Of a DNA stretch of 64,000 bases, positions 26,527 to 34,936 are shown one piece after another. The position numbers and the translations under genes were made by a program. Source of the stretch: Tessaracoccus caeni (GTDB lineage Bacteria > Actinomycetota > Actinomycetes > Propionibacteriales > Propionibacteriaceae); the NCBI RefSeq assembly GCF_029211185.1, contig NZ_JARGDO010000016.1, forward strand, positions 48,819 through 112,818, read 5' to 3'. How positions within the stretch are numbered: the stretch's first letter is position 1; every line of letters begins with the position of its first letter. The notes below the pieces were generated by a model. The model was not told where the DNA came from. It did not search any database and saw nothing but the letters and a program-made list of their open reading frames with translations.

Positions 26527-28242
26527 ATGACAACGAATCAGACCAACCTCCCATCCGCCCAGGTGATTACTGCTGACGGGCCGCTTCCCGTGCTCTGGCT
26601 CTGCGGAGCCCCAGGGTCTGGCAAGTCAGCGACCGCATGGGAACTGTTCAGCGCCCATCAGGAAGAACAGATCGCCTACGTCGACATCGACCAGCTCAAG
26701 ATGCTCGCTCCCGGGCCGAGCGACCCCTTCGATCTGGCCGTCGCCAATCTCGTCAGCCTCGTCGCGATACATCGCAGCCTCGGCACTCAAGCATTGATCG
26801 TCTCCGGCGTCATCGACCTCGAGCAATTGCCGATCCTCGAGGCCGGTGTGGCTGGCAAGGCGGTCGTGACGTGGTGCCTCGTCGACTCCGACGACGAGAC
26901 GCTGCGCCGTCGCATCCAGGAGCGCGGCTGGCCCGAAGAACTGGTCGACCTGGCCCTCGCCGATGCACAGGCCTGGCGGGCGGCGCCCCTCGCAGCCCGC
27001 ATCGACACCTCCGTCACGACTCCCGCGGACGCTGCGAGAGCAGCCGACGCTCTCTTGGCGCCGCGCTCGACCACCACCAGCCGGGCGTTTCCGGAGCCCG
27101 AACTGGGCGACCGCACGGACCTCGTCGTCATCCACGGACCGCGCGCGGTCGGAAAGTCCACGATCTCCTGGGGCCTGTTCATGGACTGCGCTGGCAGCGA
27201 CGAACCCACCGGCTACCTCGACGCGGACCAGCTCGGCTTCATCCATGCCGACGCAGCGGTGCGCGACCGGCTAATCCTCCGTGCCGTGGCGTCCATGGCG
27301 CAGAACTTCGCCGACGCCGGTGCCGTCCGCACCATCGTGAACGGCAATCTGACGCCGGCCGTGGTCGCGTCCCTCCAAGGTTCCCGAGTTGCGCTGGTGC
27401 AGCTGGATGCGCCGCAGGACGTGCTCGCCGCGCGTATCGCTGCCCGCAACGAAGCCAACAGTGCCCGACTCACCGGCGACGATCTGATGGGTGCCACCAG
27501 CGATACCCGCACGGCCGTGCTCGAGCACGCACTGCGGCAACGCGAGGAGTACGCCGCCTCTGACTTCTCTGCTCGCGTCGTCGACACCAGCGACGCCGAC
27601 CCCGACGGACACGTGAGAACGATCCGCGCCCTGCTGACCCGCACCGGGACCGGTTCCTCCAGCGAGCCTCCAGCGACGGGCATCGACCACGGCGCATGCT
27701 GCGTGATCATCACCGGGGCACCGGCCAGCGGCAAGAGCACGCTGACTCGCCGGCTCGCTGAACAGCTGGAACGCTCGGCGTGGCTCAACGGCGACCAGAT
27801 CCACTCGCTCGTCGTCGGCGGCCGCGTGTGGGCGCTGGGCGAGCCGAAGGACGAGGCCCAGCGTCAGACCCGACTGGGCAACCACAACCTCATCACTCTG
27901 GCGAAGAACTGCGCCGAGGCGGGCTTCACGCCGGTCATCGACTGGATCATCCCGGACGGCGAACAGCTTGCTCAGTTCGTCGAAGGGCTCGCACCGCTTC
28001 CGCTGTGGCTCATCGCCCTCGACCCCGGCGCCGAGGCGTGTCGCGAACGAAATCTGCAGCGCAACGACCCCTTTGCCTTCGACGGGTACGACGAACTCAT
28101 CGGCGAGATGAAGCGCGCCTTCGGATCCACCGCCTGGTGGATCGCCTCGACCGATCAGAGCCCCGACGAGACTCTCCGGCTCATCCTGGCCAAGGCCCAC
28201 CCCAGTCATCAGGACGGATCCCGCCCGCCCGAGAAGGAGTGA
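26527..28242 (+). CDS. Tandem triple P-loop kinase-like protein
   Basis: A 571-residue cytoplasmic protein made of three consecutive P-loop NTPase domains. Their Walker A motifs are GAPGSGKSA (residues 27-35), GPRAVGKST (204-212) and GAPASGKST (397-405), spaced 177 and 193 residues apart. Each is followed by a short Asp-containing strand (AYVDIDQL, GYLDADQLG, AWLNGDQIH), as in AAA_33/zeta/shikimate-kinase-like small-molecule kinases. Domain three has the best lid region (ERNLQRNDPFAFDGYDELIGEM). The substrate is unknown; nucleosides, sugars, antibiotics or UDP-sugars are all known for relatives. The start is the ATG after an AAGG site. It is monocistronic. Confidence 0.75.
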   Translation: MTTNQTNLPSAQVITADGPLPVLWLCGAPGSGKSATAWELFSAHQEEQIAYVDIDQLKMLAPGPSDPFDLAVANLVSLVAIHRSLGTQALIVSGVIDLEQLPILEAGVAGKAVVTWCLVDSDDETLRRRIQERGWPEELVDLALADAQAWRAAPLAARIDTSVTTPADAARAADALLAPRSTTTSRAFPEPELGDRTDLVVIHGPRAVGKSTISWGLFMDCAGSDEPTGYLDADQLGFIHADAAVRDRLILRAVASMAQNFADAGAVRTIVNGNLTPAVVASLQGSRVALVQLDAPQDVLAARIAARNEANSARLTGDDLMGATSDTRTAVLEHALRQREEYAASDFSARVVDTSDADPDGHVRTIRALLTRTGTGSSSEPPATGIDHGACCVIITGAPASGKSTLTRRLAEQLERSAWLNGDQIHSLVVGGRVWALGEPKDEAQRQTRLGNHNLITLAKNCAEAGFTPVIDWIIPDGEQLAQFVEGLAPLPLWLIALDPGAEACRERNLQRNDPFAFDGYDELIGEMKRAFGSTAWWIASTDQSPDETLRLILAKAHPSHQDGSRPPEKE

Positions 28243-28321
28243 CCCCCTAATACAGACGGGCGGCCATCAAGACCCCAACAAACTCGCTCGTCATTCCGCG
28301 AGCGAGACCGCAGTCAGAGCA

Positions 28322-28729
28322 TCAGCGCGCGGAGACACCACCGATCGCGGGGGCAATGTGGTCGACGAAAAGGGGCGCGAGTGTGCCGTCGTGCAGGTCT
28401 TCGTCCGTAACCCAGCGGACCTCTTCGATCTCGGCGGTCGGGGTGACCTGGGCGGAGACGTGCTCGGGCCAGTCGAAGACGTTCGCGACGACGGTGAAAC
28501 CTGCCTCGTTCGCGGCGGGAGCGGCAAACTCGCCGAGCGGCAGTAGTCGGGCGGGATCGAGCCGCAGGCCCAGCTCCTCGGCCACCTCCCGCGCCGCGCA
28601 CTCCGCCGCCGACTCGCCCGGCTCAGGCTTTCCGCCAGGGTTCATCCACATGGAGGTGCCGCGCTTGCGCACCATCAGAACCTGGCCGCGCTCATCGCGC
28701 AGCACCACCGCTGAGACCCGAATGTTCAC
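28322..28729 (-). CDS. Nudix hydrolase
   Basis: A Nudix domain of about 135 residues. The Nudix box is GGKPEPGESAAECAAREVAEELGL with all metal-binding residues. NIRVSAVVLRDERGQVLMVRKRGTSMWMNPGGK is the usual strand pattern before it. I place the start at GTG 28729; an ATG at 28762 in the same frame would add 11 residues, and neither has a good ribosome binding site. It is divergent from the TIGR03085 gene. Confidence 0.85.
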   Translation of the reverse strand: MNIRVSAVVLRDERGQVLMVRKRGTSMWMNPGGKPEPGESAAECAAREVAEELGLRLDPARLLPLGEFAAPAANEAGFTVVANVFDWPEHVSAQVTPTAEIEEVRWVTDEDLHDGTLAPLFVDHIAPAIGGVSAR

Positions 28730-28862
28730 CCGCCCGAGGCTACGCCCTCGTCGAGATTCCATGGGCAGACGACAAGCAGTCTCAGCCGAAGGTTGCGTCT
28801 GCTCTTTTCGAGGCTCGCTTCGCTCGCACCTCAAAGAGCGTCGTAGCCGGTAGGTTTTATCC

Positions 28863-29471
28863 ATGAGCTTCGCCGACCGTCAACGTGCTGCCCTCACGAC
28901 CCTCCTCGACGAGTTGGGGCCCTTCGCTCCCACGCGCTGCGAGGGCTGGAACACCGGAGCGCTGGCGGCCCATCTGTGGGTGCGCGAGCATCGCGCCGAC
29001 GCCCTACCCGGCATCGGGCTCCGGCGCTTTGCCGGTCACACCGACCGGGTCCAGAAGGAGGCGCTGCACCGCTGGGGCTACCCCAAGCTGGTCGCCGACC
29101 TCCGCAGCACCCCGATCTGGCGGCGCCCCGTCTCCCCGCTCATGGACGGAGCCGAGTACTTCATCCACCACGAGGACGTGCTACGCGCCAACGATCGCTC
29201 CCAGGAGCTCACAGCCGAAGAGCAAGCCTCGCTCTGGAAGATCGCCAAAATCCTCGCCCGCAAGGCGCAACTGCGCAAGCCTTACCGGCTGGCCGTCACC
29301 CCCCTCGGCACCGCAGACCGCGTCGCCTTCGGGCAGAGCACCCGGACTGTGCACGTCACCGGGCTTCCGAGTGAACTGCTGCTGCACTTCAGCGGCCGCG
29401 ACGCCGACGTCACCGTGACCGCCGAGCCGGGCGTCCGCGACGACTACCTGGCCAACCTCGGAGGGCTCTGA
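28863..29471 (+). CDS. TIGR03085 family (DinB/maleylpyruvate isomerase-like) protein
   Basis: A 202-residue protein of the DinB-like four-helix superfamily. CEGWNTGALAAHLWVREHRADALPG gives the 'W-x-x-x-x-L-x-A-H-L' metal helix, and DGAEYFIHHEDVLRAN supplies the second metal-binding His pair. This arrangement matches the actinobacterial family TIGR03085, related to mycothiol-dependent maleylpyruvate isomerase. A thiol-transfer role is likely by family, but the substrate is unknown. The IS1380 element begins 19 nt after its stop, leaving the gene intact. Confidence 0.85.
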   Translation: MSFADRQRAALTTLLDELGPFAPTRCEGWNTGALAAHLWVREHRADALPGIGLRRFAGHTDRVQKEALHRWGYPKLVADLRSTPIWRRPVSPLMDGAEYFIHHEDVLRANDRSQELTAEEQASLWKIAKILARKAQLRKPYRLAVTPLGTADRVAFGQSTRTVHVTGLPSELLLHFSGRDADVTVTAEPGVRDDYLANLGGL

Positions 29472-29489
29472 CTCACCTACCTGCGGACC

Positions 29490-31174
29490 CTCTTAGCCTC
29501 GATCCACCGACTCATCTGGAGGCTGAGGGGGTGCCGTGACGCAGAAATGCCTCTCTGATCAGGGAAGATAGAGCTTGTCTAAGGTTCTAGTTCTCTGAAA
29601 TGAGAGGCATCTCGTAGATGCAATTCAAGCACACCTCCGCGGCGGTGTCCGCGGTGTTCGATGATCCGAATCTCGTGTCGGCCGCAGGTCTGGTCCCCGT
29701 GCTGCGCCTCGCGCGGCACGCAGGGCTTGATCGGCTCTCGCAGTCGCGTCTGAGCGTTCCGACGGACAAGGGCTCCAACGCTGGCGCGAAGGTGATGGCG
29801 CTGGTCGCGGGGATGCTCGCGGGTGCGGACTCGATCGACGACATGAACGTGCTGCGTCACGGCGGGATGGGCCGCTTGTTCGACCGGAGGTATGCGCCCT
29901 CGACGCTGGGATCGTTCCTACGCGAGTTCCGGTTCGGGCACGTCCGCCAACTCGACGCCGTCGCCTCCCGTGTCCTGGTGAACCTCACTGACCACGCGCC
30001 GCTGCTGCAGGCCCGAGCAGATGAGCCGGTGATGGTGGATCTGGACGACACGATCATCGAGGTCCACGGACACAAGAAGCAGGGCGCCTCGTTCGGGTAT
30101 TCCGGTGTCCGCGGACTCAACGCACTCCTCGCGACGGTGTCGACGACCTCGTCAGCGCCGGTGATCCTGGGGCAGCGGTTGCGGCAGGGGAAGACCGGTT
30201 CGCCGAAGGGAGCGGCCAGGATCGTTGGTGACGCTCTGGCGACCCTGCGCCGCATGAACCCCACCAGCAGTGTCCGGCCGTTGCTGCGGGCGGACTCCGC
30301 GTTCTACGGCCACGCCACCATCGCAACCGCGATCAAGGCGGGCGCGGACGTGTCGGTGACCGTCCGGATGGACTCCGCGGTGAAGGCCGCGATCGCGACG
30401 ATCCCCGAGGAAGCGTGGGAGATGATCGAGTACACCGACTCGATCCGTGACGATGCCACCAGCCGGTGGATCTCCAAAGCAGAGGTCGCCGAGGTGCCGT
30501 TCACCGCGTTCCGTTCACGGAAGAAGACCGAACGGGTCGAAGGCCGTTTGGTGGTGCGGCGGATCCCTGACCTGAACCCGATCAACCTCGACGCGCCGAC
30601 GTTGTTCGACGTCTATCGGCATCACGGGTTCTTCACCACCACCGACAACACGACGATGGGAACCGTCACGGCGGACAAAACCCACCGGGCGCACGCGATC
30701 ATCGAACAGGTCCACGCCGACCTGAAGGGCGGACCGCTGGCTCACCTGCCATCGGGAGTGTTCACCGCGAACAGCGCCTGGCTCGTCCTCGCCGTGATCG
30801 CGTTCAACCTCACCCGCGCCGCCGGACTCATCGCCGACCACGCCGGCCGGCTCGCCAAAGCAACAACCTCGACGATACGCCGCACCCTCATCACCATCCC
30901 GGCACGCCTGGCCCGGTCAGCGCGCCGGATCATCCTGCATCTGCCCCAGGCCTGGCCCTGGCAAACCGCGTTCGACCGGCTGTTCACCGCCACGCACGCA
31001 CCGCCAACCGCCGCGACCGCCTGACCACCGCCGCAACCTGCGGCACGACCAAGAACCCAGTGGAACACCCCGGACAGCGAGGCCCGGAACTACCCCCTGC
31101 CCACAGCCAGCCAAACCACACCGATCACGCTGAGCCCGACCACCCAAGACCCATCGGTGGATCGAGGCTTAGGG
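29490..31174 (+). mobile_element. IS1380-family insertion sequence, complete
   Basis: About 1685 bp with matching ends: the left end (29490-29510) and the inverted right end (31154-31174) share AGCCTCGATCCACCGA exactly and differ at only a few positions closer to the tips. It holds one full-length transposase. Length and gene content fit the family. No clear target-site duplication could be seen at my chosen boundaries, which may be off by a few bases. It inserted between genes without breaking either. Confidence 0.85.
29618..31024 (+). CDS. IS1380-family transposase
   Basis: A 468-residue DDE transposase, full length for the family. The N-terminus (FDDPNLVSAAGLVPVLRLARHAGL) and MLAGADSIDDMNVLRHGGM are typical of IS1380. 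Candidate catalytic acids are in VMVDLDDTIIE, LRADSAFYG and the late HAIIEQVHADLKGGPLAHLPS segment. No frameshift or internal stop is present, so the element may be active. Confidence 0.92.
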   Translation: MQFKHTSAAVSAVFDDPNLVSAAGLVPVLRLARHAGLDRLSQSRLSVPTDKGSNAGAKVMALVAGMLAGADSIDDMNVLRHGGMGRLFDRRYAPSTLGSFLREFRFGHVRQLDAVASRVLVNLTDHAPLLQARADEPVMVDLDDTIIEVHGHKKQGASFGYSGVRGLNALLATVSTTSSAPVILGQRLRQGKTGSPKGAARIVGDALATLRRMNPTSSVRPLLRADSAFYGHATIATAIKAGADVSVTVRMDSAVKAAIATIPEEAWEMIEYTDSIRDDATSRWISKAEVAEVPFTAFRSRKKTERVEGRLVVRRIPDLNPINLDAPTLFDVYRHHGFFTTTDNTTMGTVTADKTHRAHAIIEQVHADLKGGPLAHLPSGVFTANSAWLVLAVIAFNLTRAAGLIADHAGRLAKATTSTIRRTLITIPARLARSARRIILHLPQAWPWQTAFDRLFTATHAPPTAATA

Positions 31175-31183
31175 CCCGACAGG

Positions 31184-31320
31184 AAATTAGTGCGTGTGTG
31201 TCGGTTTCTGGGCGGGATGGATAACAAGGCGGAGGTTCGCCCTCGTAGTGGGGCTACGTGGGCGTGGCCGACAACGAAGTCAGGCGCCCGACCCAGGAAG
31301 CGACACGCACCGATAATTTA
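31184..31320. repeat. MITE-like element with imperfect terminal inverted repeats
   Basis: The left end (AAATTAGTGCGTGTG then ...TCGGTTTCTGGGCGGG) is repeated inverted at the right end (AAATTATCGGTGCGTGT then ...CTTCCTGGGTCGGG). This gives about 33-bp imperfect terminal repeats around a 137-bp non-coding unit. It starts 10 nt after the IS1380 right end. It has no open reading frame worth naming. It could be a MITE or the fused ends of a decayed IS. Confidence 0.45.
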
Positions 31321-31347
31321 CTGGAGGGTCCTTACCTCTGAACGTTC

Positions 31348-31363
31348 ATGAGAGCTTTCTCAT
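31348..31363. promoter_or_regulatory. Palindrome upstream of the RTX-repeat gene
   Basis: ATGAGAGCTTTCTCAT is a palindrome with TGAGA-4 nt-TCTCA arms, followed by a further CTCATGA half at 31369-31375. It lies about 84 nt before the start codon. It resembles, with shorter spacing, the CTGAGAA/TTCTCAG sites before the two secreted lysozyme-like genes. Confidence 0.35.
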
Positions 31364-31446
31364 TTGGCTCTCATGACGATCTCACTCGGTACCGATGGAC
31401 TGACTCCCATGACGCGGTGAACCCGCCCGATTCAAAGGAGACATTC

Positions 31447-32106
31447 ATGAGGACCATCTCGAAGCGGAAGCTCGCAGCAACCGGATTCGCCGCGGCGCTC
31501 GTCGGCAGCTTCGCCCTGACCCTGTCGCCCCTCACGGCGGAGGCCGCGAGCTACACCTGCAACGGCAAGAAGGCCACCATCGTCGGCACCAACGGCGACG
31601 ACTACATCCGTGGCACCAGCGGCAACGACGTGATCGTGACCCTCGGCGGCAACGACGAGATCGACGGCCGCGGCGGCAACGACACCATCTGCGCGGGCTC
31701 CGGCTACGACGAGATCGACGGTGGCTCGGGCAACGACTGGATCGACGGCGGCAGCCAGGGTGACGAGATCGACGGCGGTTCCGGCAACGACACCATCTAC
31801 GGCGGTTCCGGCCACGATGAGATCGACGGCGAAGAGGGCAACGACAAGATCTACGGCGGTTCCGGCCACGACCAGATCGAGGGCGGCAGCGGCAACGACA
31901 CCATCAAGGCGGGCTCCGGCCACGACCACGTCGAGGGCGACTCCGGCAACGACAAGATCTGGGGCGAGTCGGGCCACGACCTCCTCGAGGGCAACAGCGG
32001 CTCCGACAGCATCTCCGGCGGCAGCGGCACCGATGTCATCGTGCAGGGTTCGGCCTCCGATCGCGTGGAGGACCGCTGGGAAGAGCGCTACGGCCTCGAC
32101 GACTGA
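31447..32106 (+). CDS. Secreted RTX (calcium-binding nonapeptide repeat) protein
   Basis: A 219-residue exported protein. Residues 1-34 form a Sec signal peptide (RTISKRKLAATGFAAALVGSFAL..., likely cut after AEA). After a short CNGKK segment, residues 45-205 are almost entirely nine-residue GGxGxDxxx repeats that would wind into a Ca2+-loaded parallel beta-roll. Many repeats alternate GND and GHD, giving an 18-residue super-period. No catalytic or wall-anchor domain is attached, so it is probably a free or loosely held surface protein. The ATG at 31447 follows AAAGGAG by 5 nt. Confidence 0.85.
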   Translation: MRTISKRKLAATGFAAALVGSFALTLSPLTAEAASYTCNGKKATIVGTNGDDYIRGTSGNDVIVTLGGNDEIDGRGGNDTICAGSGYDEIDGGSGNDWIDGGSQGDEIDGGSGNDTIYGGSGHDEIDGEEGNDKIYGGSGHDQIEGGSGNDTIKAGSGHDHVEGDSGNDKIWGESGHDLLEGNSGSDSISGGSGTDVIVQGSASDRVEDRWEERYGLDD

Positions 32107-32151
32107 TCACACTGAGCTAGAAGCCCCGATCTAGCTCGGCATCACACAAGC

Positions 32152-32185
32152 GGAAGCCGCCTGCCGATCACGGCAGGCGGCTTCC
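32152..32185 (+). terminator. Intrinsic terminator of the RTX-repeat gene
   Basis: A perfect 15-bp stem GGAAGCCGCCTGCCG with loop ATCA lies 45 nt after the stop codon. Only a short T-poor tail (GTCATGTT) follows, but the hairpin is very stable. Confidence 0.75.
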
Positions 32186-32287
32186 GTCATGTTCGTACGT
32201 TCGAGGACGTGGCCCGCTCGCCGTCCCGTGCGCCGCAGCAGCTACACCCACCCGCAGAGTCTCAAGGCCTACCAAGCAGGACGGGCG

Positions 32288-33436
32288 TCACACGTCGAAG
32301 ATCGAGAACAGGTCGCCGACTCCCTCGACGACGCCGCCCACGAGTTCCGCGACACCGCCCACCCCGTCGGCCAGGTCGGACACGCCGCCAATCAGGTCGA
32401 CCGCACTCAGCACGACATCGGCGGTCCACAGGAGATCGGCGCCCAGATCGACCCAGCCCAAGGCATCCGCCCCGAACTCGGCCAGCGCGGGATCGCGGGA
32501 CAGCACGTCGCCGAACACCTTGGCCCAATGCGCGGTGATGCCGAACACCAGCGCGTATGGGAGATAGCGGCTGAAGGTGCCCAGGGCTTCCTCGGTGCTG
32601 AGCTGCGCGGCCTCTGCCGTCTCCAGGTACTTCTTGAAGCCCAGCGCCTGAATGCGGATCGCCGTACCGGCCGCCGTGCGAGGCACCCGGCTCCCCAAGC
32701 GTCGATAGGCGAAGACGCCGGCGGCGATGACGAGCACGCTCGCCAGCACGGTGATCCACCCGGGCGCGGCGATCAGCATCAGGACGCACCAGAGCAACAG
32801 CACGCCCACCATGAGCGTGGGGAGGCACCCGCGCCCGGACGTGTGCGGGTTGCGGGGATACCAGTTGTTCTCCACCGTCTGGCGGTAGAGCTCGTCGCGA
32901 AGCTGGGTGATCGCGTCGCGGTTGCTCTTGCTCCAGGCCTTCATCGCGATCGTCTTCGGCGCCAGCAGCTGCGCCCCGAACATCGACTGCAGCAGCGAGA
33001 CCTCGAAGAAGTCCAGCGTGTCGGCCGGCTTCGGCGCCACCAGGGTGATCTCCCAGTCGCGATCGGTCGGCTTCGTCTTGCGCTCGCCAGGCTGCGTCGC
33101 CCCGATGGCCTTGATCCGCAGGTGTCCGCGGATGGCGAGGTCGACGATGGTGGCCATCACGTCGCGCATCTCGGCCTCGCCGTCGACGATGGTGCCCACC
33201 AGCCCGGGCCGAAGTCCGCGCGGCGGTGAGAAGGCGACGGCCACCTCGCCCGAGTACTCGCGCCCCGGCCCCACCTTCACCACCGGCGGCTGCTGACCGC
33301 GGGCGGGAAGCAGTCCGGGCGTCAGCCCCTGGAACATCCGGTCGCGGAAGAACCGCTGCCGCAGCGCCCCCAGCAGGAAGAGCGCGACGCAGAGCGCCGC
33401 CGAGATGACGACCAAACCCAGCTCGACGGTACTCAT
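32288..33436 (-). CDS. DUF2207-like membrane protein
   Basis: A 382-residue protein that matches the C-terminal half of DUF2207 proteins. It has an N-terminal helix (LGLVVISAALCVALFLLGAL), a folded winged-helix-like region (MRDVMATIVDLAIRGHLRI), two central helices (LMVGVLLLWCVLMLIAAPGWITVLASVLVI) and the family tail RTAAGTAIRIQALGFKKYLETAEAAQL...FSRYLPYALVFGITAHWAKVF. The usual exported N-terminal DUF2207 domain is missing, so it is shorter than typical members. A Gly/Asp/Val-rich C-terminus follows. It starts 9 nt after the gatB stop and is probably the last gene of that operon. Confidence 0.75.
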   Translation of the reverse strand: MSTVELGLVVISAALCVALFLLGALRQRFFRDRMFQGLTPGLLPARGQQPPVVKVGPGREYSGEVAVAFSPPRGLRPGLVGTIVDGEAEMRDVMATIVDLAIRGHLRIKAIGATQPGERKTKPTDRDWEITLVAPKPADTLDFFEVSLLQSMFGAQLLAPKTIAMKAWSKSNRDAITQLRDELYRQTVENNWYPRNPHTSGRGCLPTLMVGVLLLWCVLMLIAAPGWITVLASVLVIAAGVFAYRRLGSRVPRTAAGTAIRIQALGFKKYLETAEAAQLSTEEALGTFSRYLPYALVFGITAHWAKVFGDVLSRDPALAEFGADALGWVDLGADLLWTADVVLSAVDLIGGVSDLADGVGGVAELVGGVVEGVGDLFSIFDV

Positions 33437-33445
33437 ACCCGGACC

Positions 33446-34936
33446 TTAAGACAGCTTCTCGAGGATCAGCTCGCGCACCTTGGCCGCATCGGCCTGGCCG
33501 CGCATGGCCTTCATGACCTGCCCGATCAGCGCGCCCGCAGCCTGCAGCTTGCCGTCGCGGATCTTGGCCGCGATGTCGGGGTTGGCGGCGATCACGTCGT
33601 CGACGGCTGCGCCAAGCGCCCCGGAGTCGGAGACGACGGCGAGGCCGCGCTTCTCCACCACCTCGGCGGGTTCGCCCTCACCGGCGAGCACTCCCTCGAA
33701 CACCTGGCGCGCCAGCTTGTCGTTGATCTTGCCGGCGTCGACGAGACCTTGCACCTCGGCCACCTGCGCAGGGCTGATGGCCAGATCCTCCAGCTCGACG
33801 CCCGCCTCGTTGGCACGGCGTGCCAGCTCGCTGACCCACCACTTGCGGGCGGCCTGAACGCTGGCGCCGGCCTCGACGGTGGCGGCCACCAGATCGAGCG
33901 CACCGGCGGAGACGACGTTGCCGAAGTCCACGTCCGACAGCCCCCAGGCTTCCTGCAGGCGACGACGACGCTCGGCCGGCGGCTCGGGCAGCGTCGCGCG
34001 CAGCTCTTCGACCCATTCGCGGCTCGGCGCGATCGGCATCAGGTCGGGCTCTGCGAAGTAGCGGTAGTCCTCGGCGTCCGACTTCGCCCGTCCCGACGAC
34101 GTGCTGCCGTCGGACTCGTGGAAATGCCGGGTCTCCTGCGTCACCGCACCGCCCACGTCGAGGATCCCGGCCTGGCGGCACATCTCGTAGCGCACCGCAC
34201 GCTCGATCGAGCGCAGCGAGTTGACGTTCTTGGTCTCCGTGCGGGTTCCCAGCACGGTGGCTCCGTTGGGGGCGAGCGAGACGTTGGCGTCGCAGCGCAG
34301 CGATCCCTGCTCCATCCGGACGTCGGACACGCCGAGCGCCTTCATCAGGTCGCGCAGCTGTGCGACGTAAGCGCGCGCGACGGCCGGCGCCTTGTCGCCG
34401 GCGCCGAGCACCGGCTTGGTGACGATCTCGATCAGCGGCACGCCCGCGCGGTTGTAGTCGATCAGCGAGTAGTCGGCGCCCTGGATGCGGCCCGAGGTGC
34501 CCACGTGCGTGGCCTTGCCGGCGTCCTCCTCCATGTGCGCGCGCTCGATCTCGACGCGGAAGGTCTCGCCGTCCACCTCGACGTCCATCCAGCCGCTGAA
34601 AGCGATGGGCTCGTCGTACTGCGAGGTCTGGAAGTTCTTGGTCATGTCGGGGTAGAAGTAGTTCTTCCGCGACATCCGGCACCACTCGGCGATCTCGCAG
34701 TTCAGCGCCAGACCGATCCGGATGGCCGATTCCACGGCCTTGCCGTTGATCACCGGCAGCGACCCCGGCAGACCGAGGCACACCGGGCAGACCTGGGTGT
34801 TGGGGGCACCGCCGAACTCGTTGGCGCAGCCGCAGAACATCTTGGTCTTGGTGTTCAGTTCGACGTGCACCTCCAGCCCGAGCGCGGGCTCGTAGCGGGT
34901 CAGCAGATCGTCGTAGTCAACCAGGTTGTCGCTCAT
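33446..34936 (-). CDS. gatB: Aspartyl/glutamyl-tRNA(Asn/Gln) amidotransferase subunit B
   Basis: A 496-residue subunit that phosphorylates and binds the misacylated tRNA. The signature [23 protein letters not shown]...[12 protein letters not shown] supplies the zinc cysteines. [19 protein letters not shown] and [16 protein letters not shown] are the kinase-core motifs. The C-terminal helical YqeY-like tail ([20 protein letters not shown]) is complete. ATG 34936 overlaps the gatA stop by 4 nt; a longer frame would run back into gatA. Confidence 0.97.
   Translation of the reverse strand: MSDNLVDYDDLLTRYEPALGLEVHVELNTKTKMFCGCANEFGGAPNTQVCPVCLGLPGSLPVINGKAVESAIRIGLALNCEIAEWCRMSRKNYFYPDMTKNFQTSQYDEPIAFSGWMDVEVDGETFRVEIERAHMEEDAGKATHVGTSGRIQGADYSLIDYNRAGVPLIEIVTKPVLGAGDKAPAVARAYVAQLRDLMKALGVSDVRMEQGSLRCDANVSLAPNGATVLGTRTETKNVNSLRSIERAVRYEMCRQAGILDVGGAVTQETRHFHESDGSTSSGRAKSDAEDYRYFAEPDLMPIAPSREWVEELRATLPEPPAERRRRLQEAWGLSDVDFGNVVSAGALDLVAATVEAGASVQAARKWWVSELARRANEAGVELEDLAISPAQVAEVQGLVDAGKINDKLARQVFEGVLAGEGEPAEVVEKRGLAVVSDSGALGAAVDDVIAANPDIAAKIRDGKLQAAGALIGQVMKAMRGQADAAKVRELILEKLS

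Noticed and set aside
31157..31351. A 64-codon open frame spanning the IS end and the MITE-like unit
   Set aside because: It has no ribosome binding site, crosses the IS boundary and resembles no protein.
31560..32060. Regular short repeats that could look like a CRISPR array
   Set aside because: They are in-frame 27-bp units coding GGxGxDxxx peptides, not identical repeats with unique spacers.
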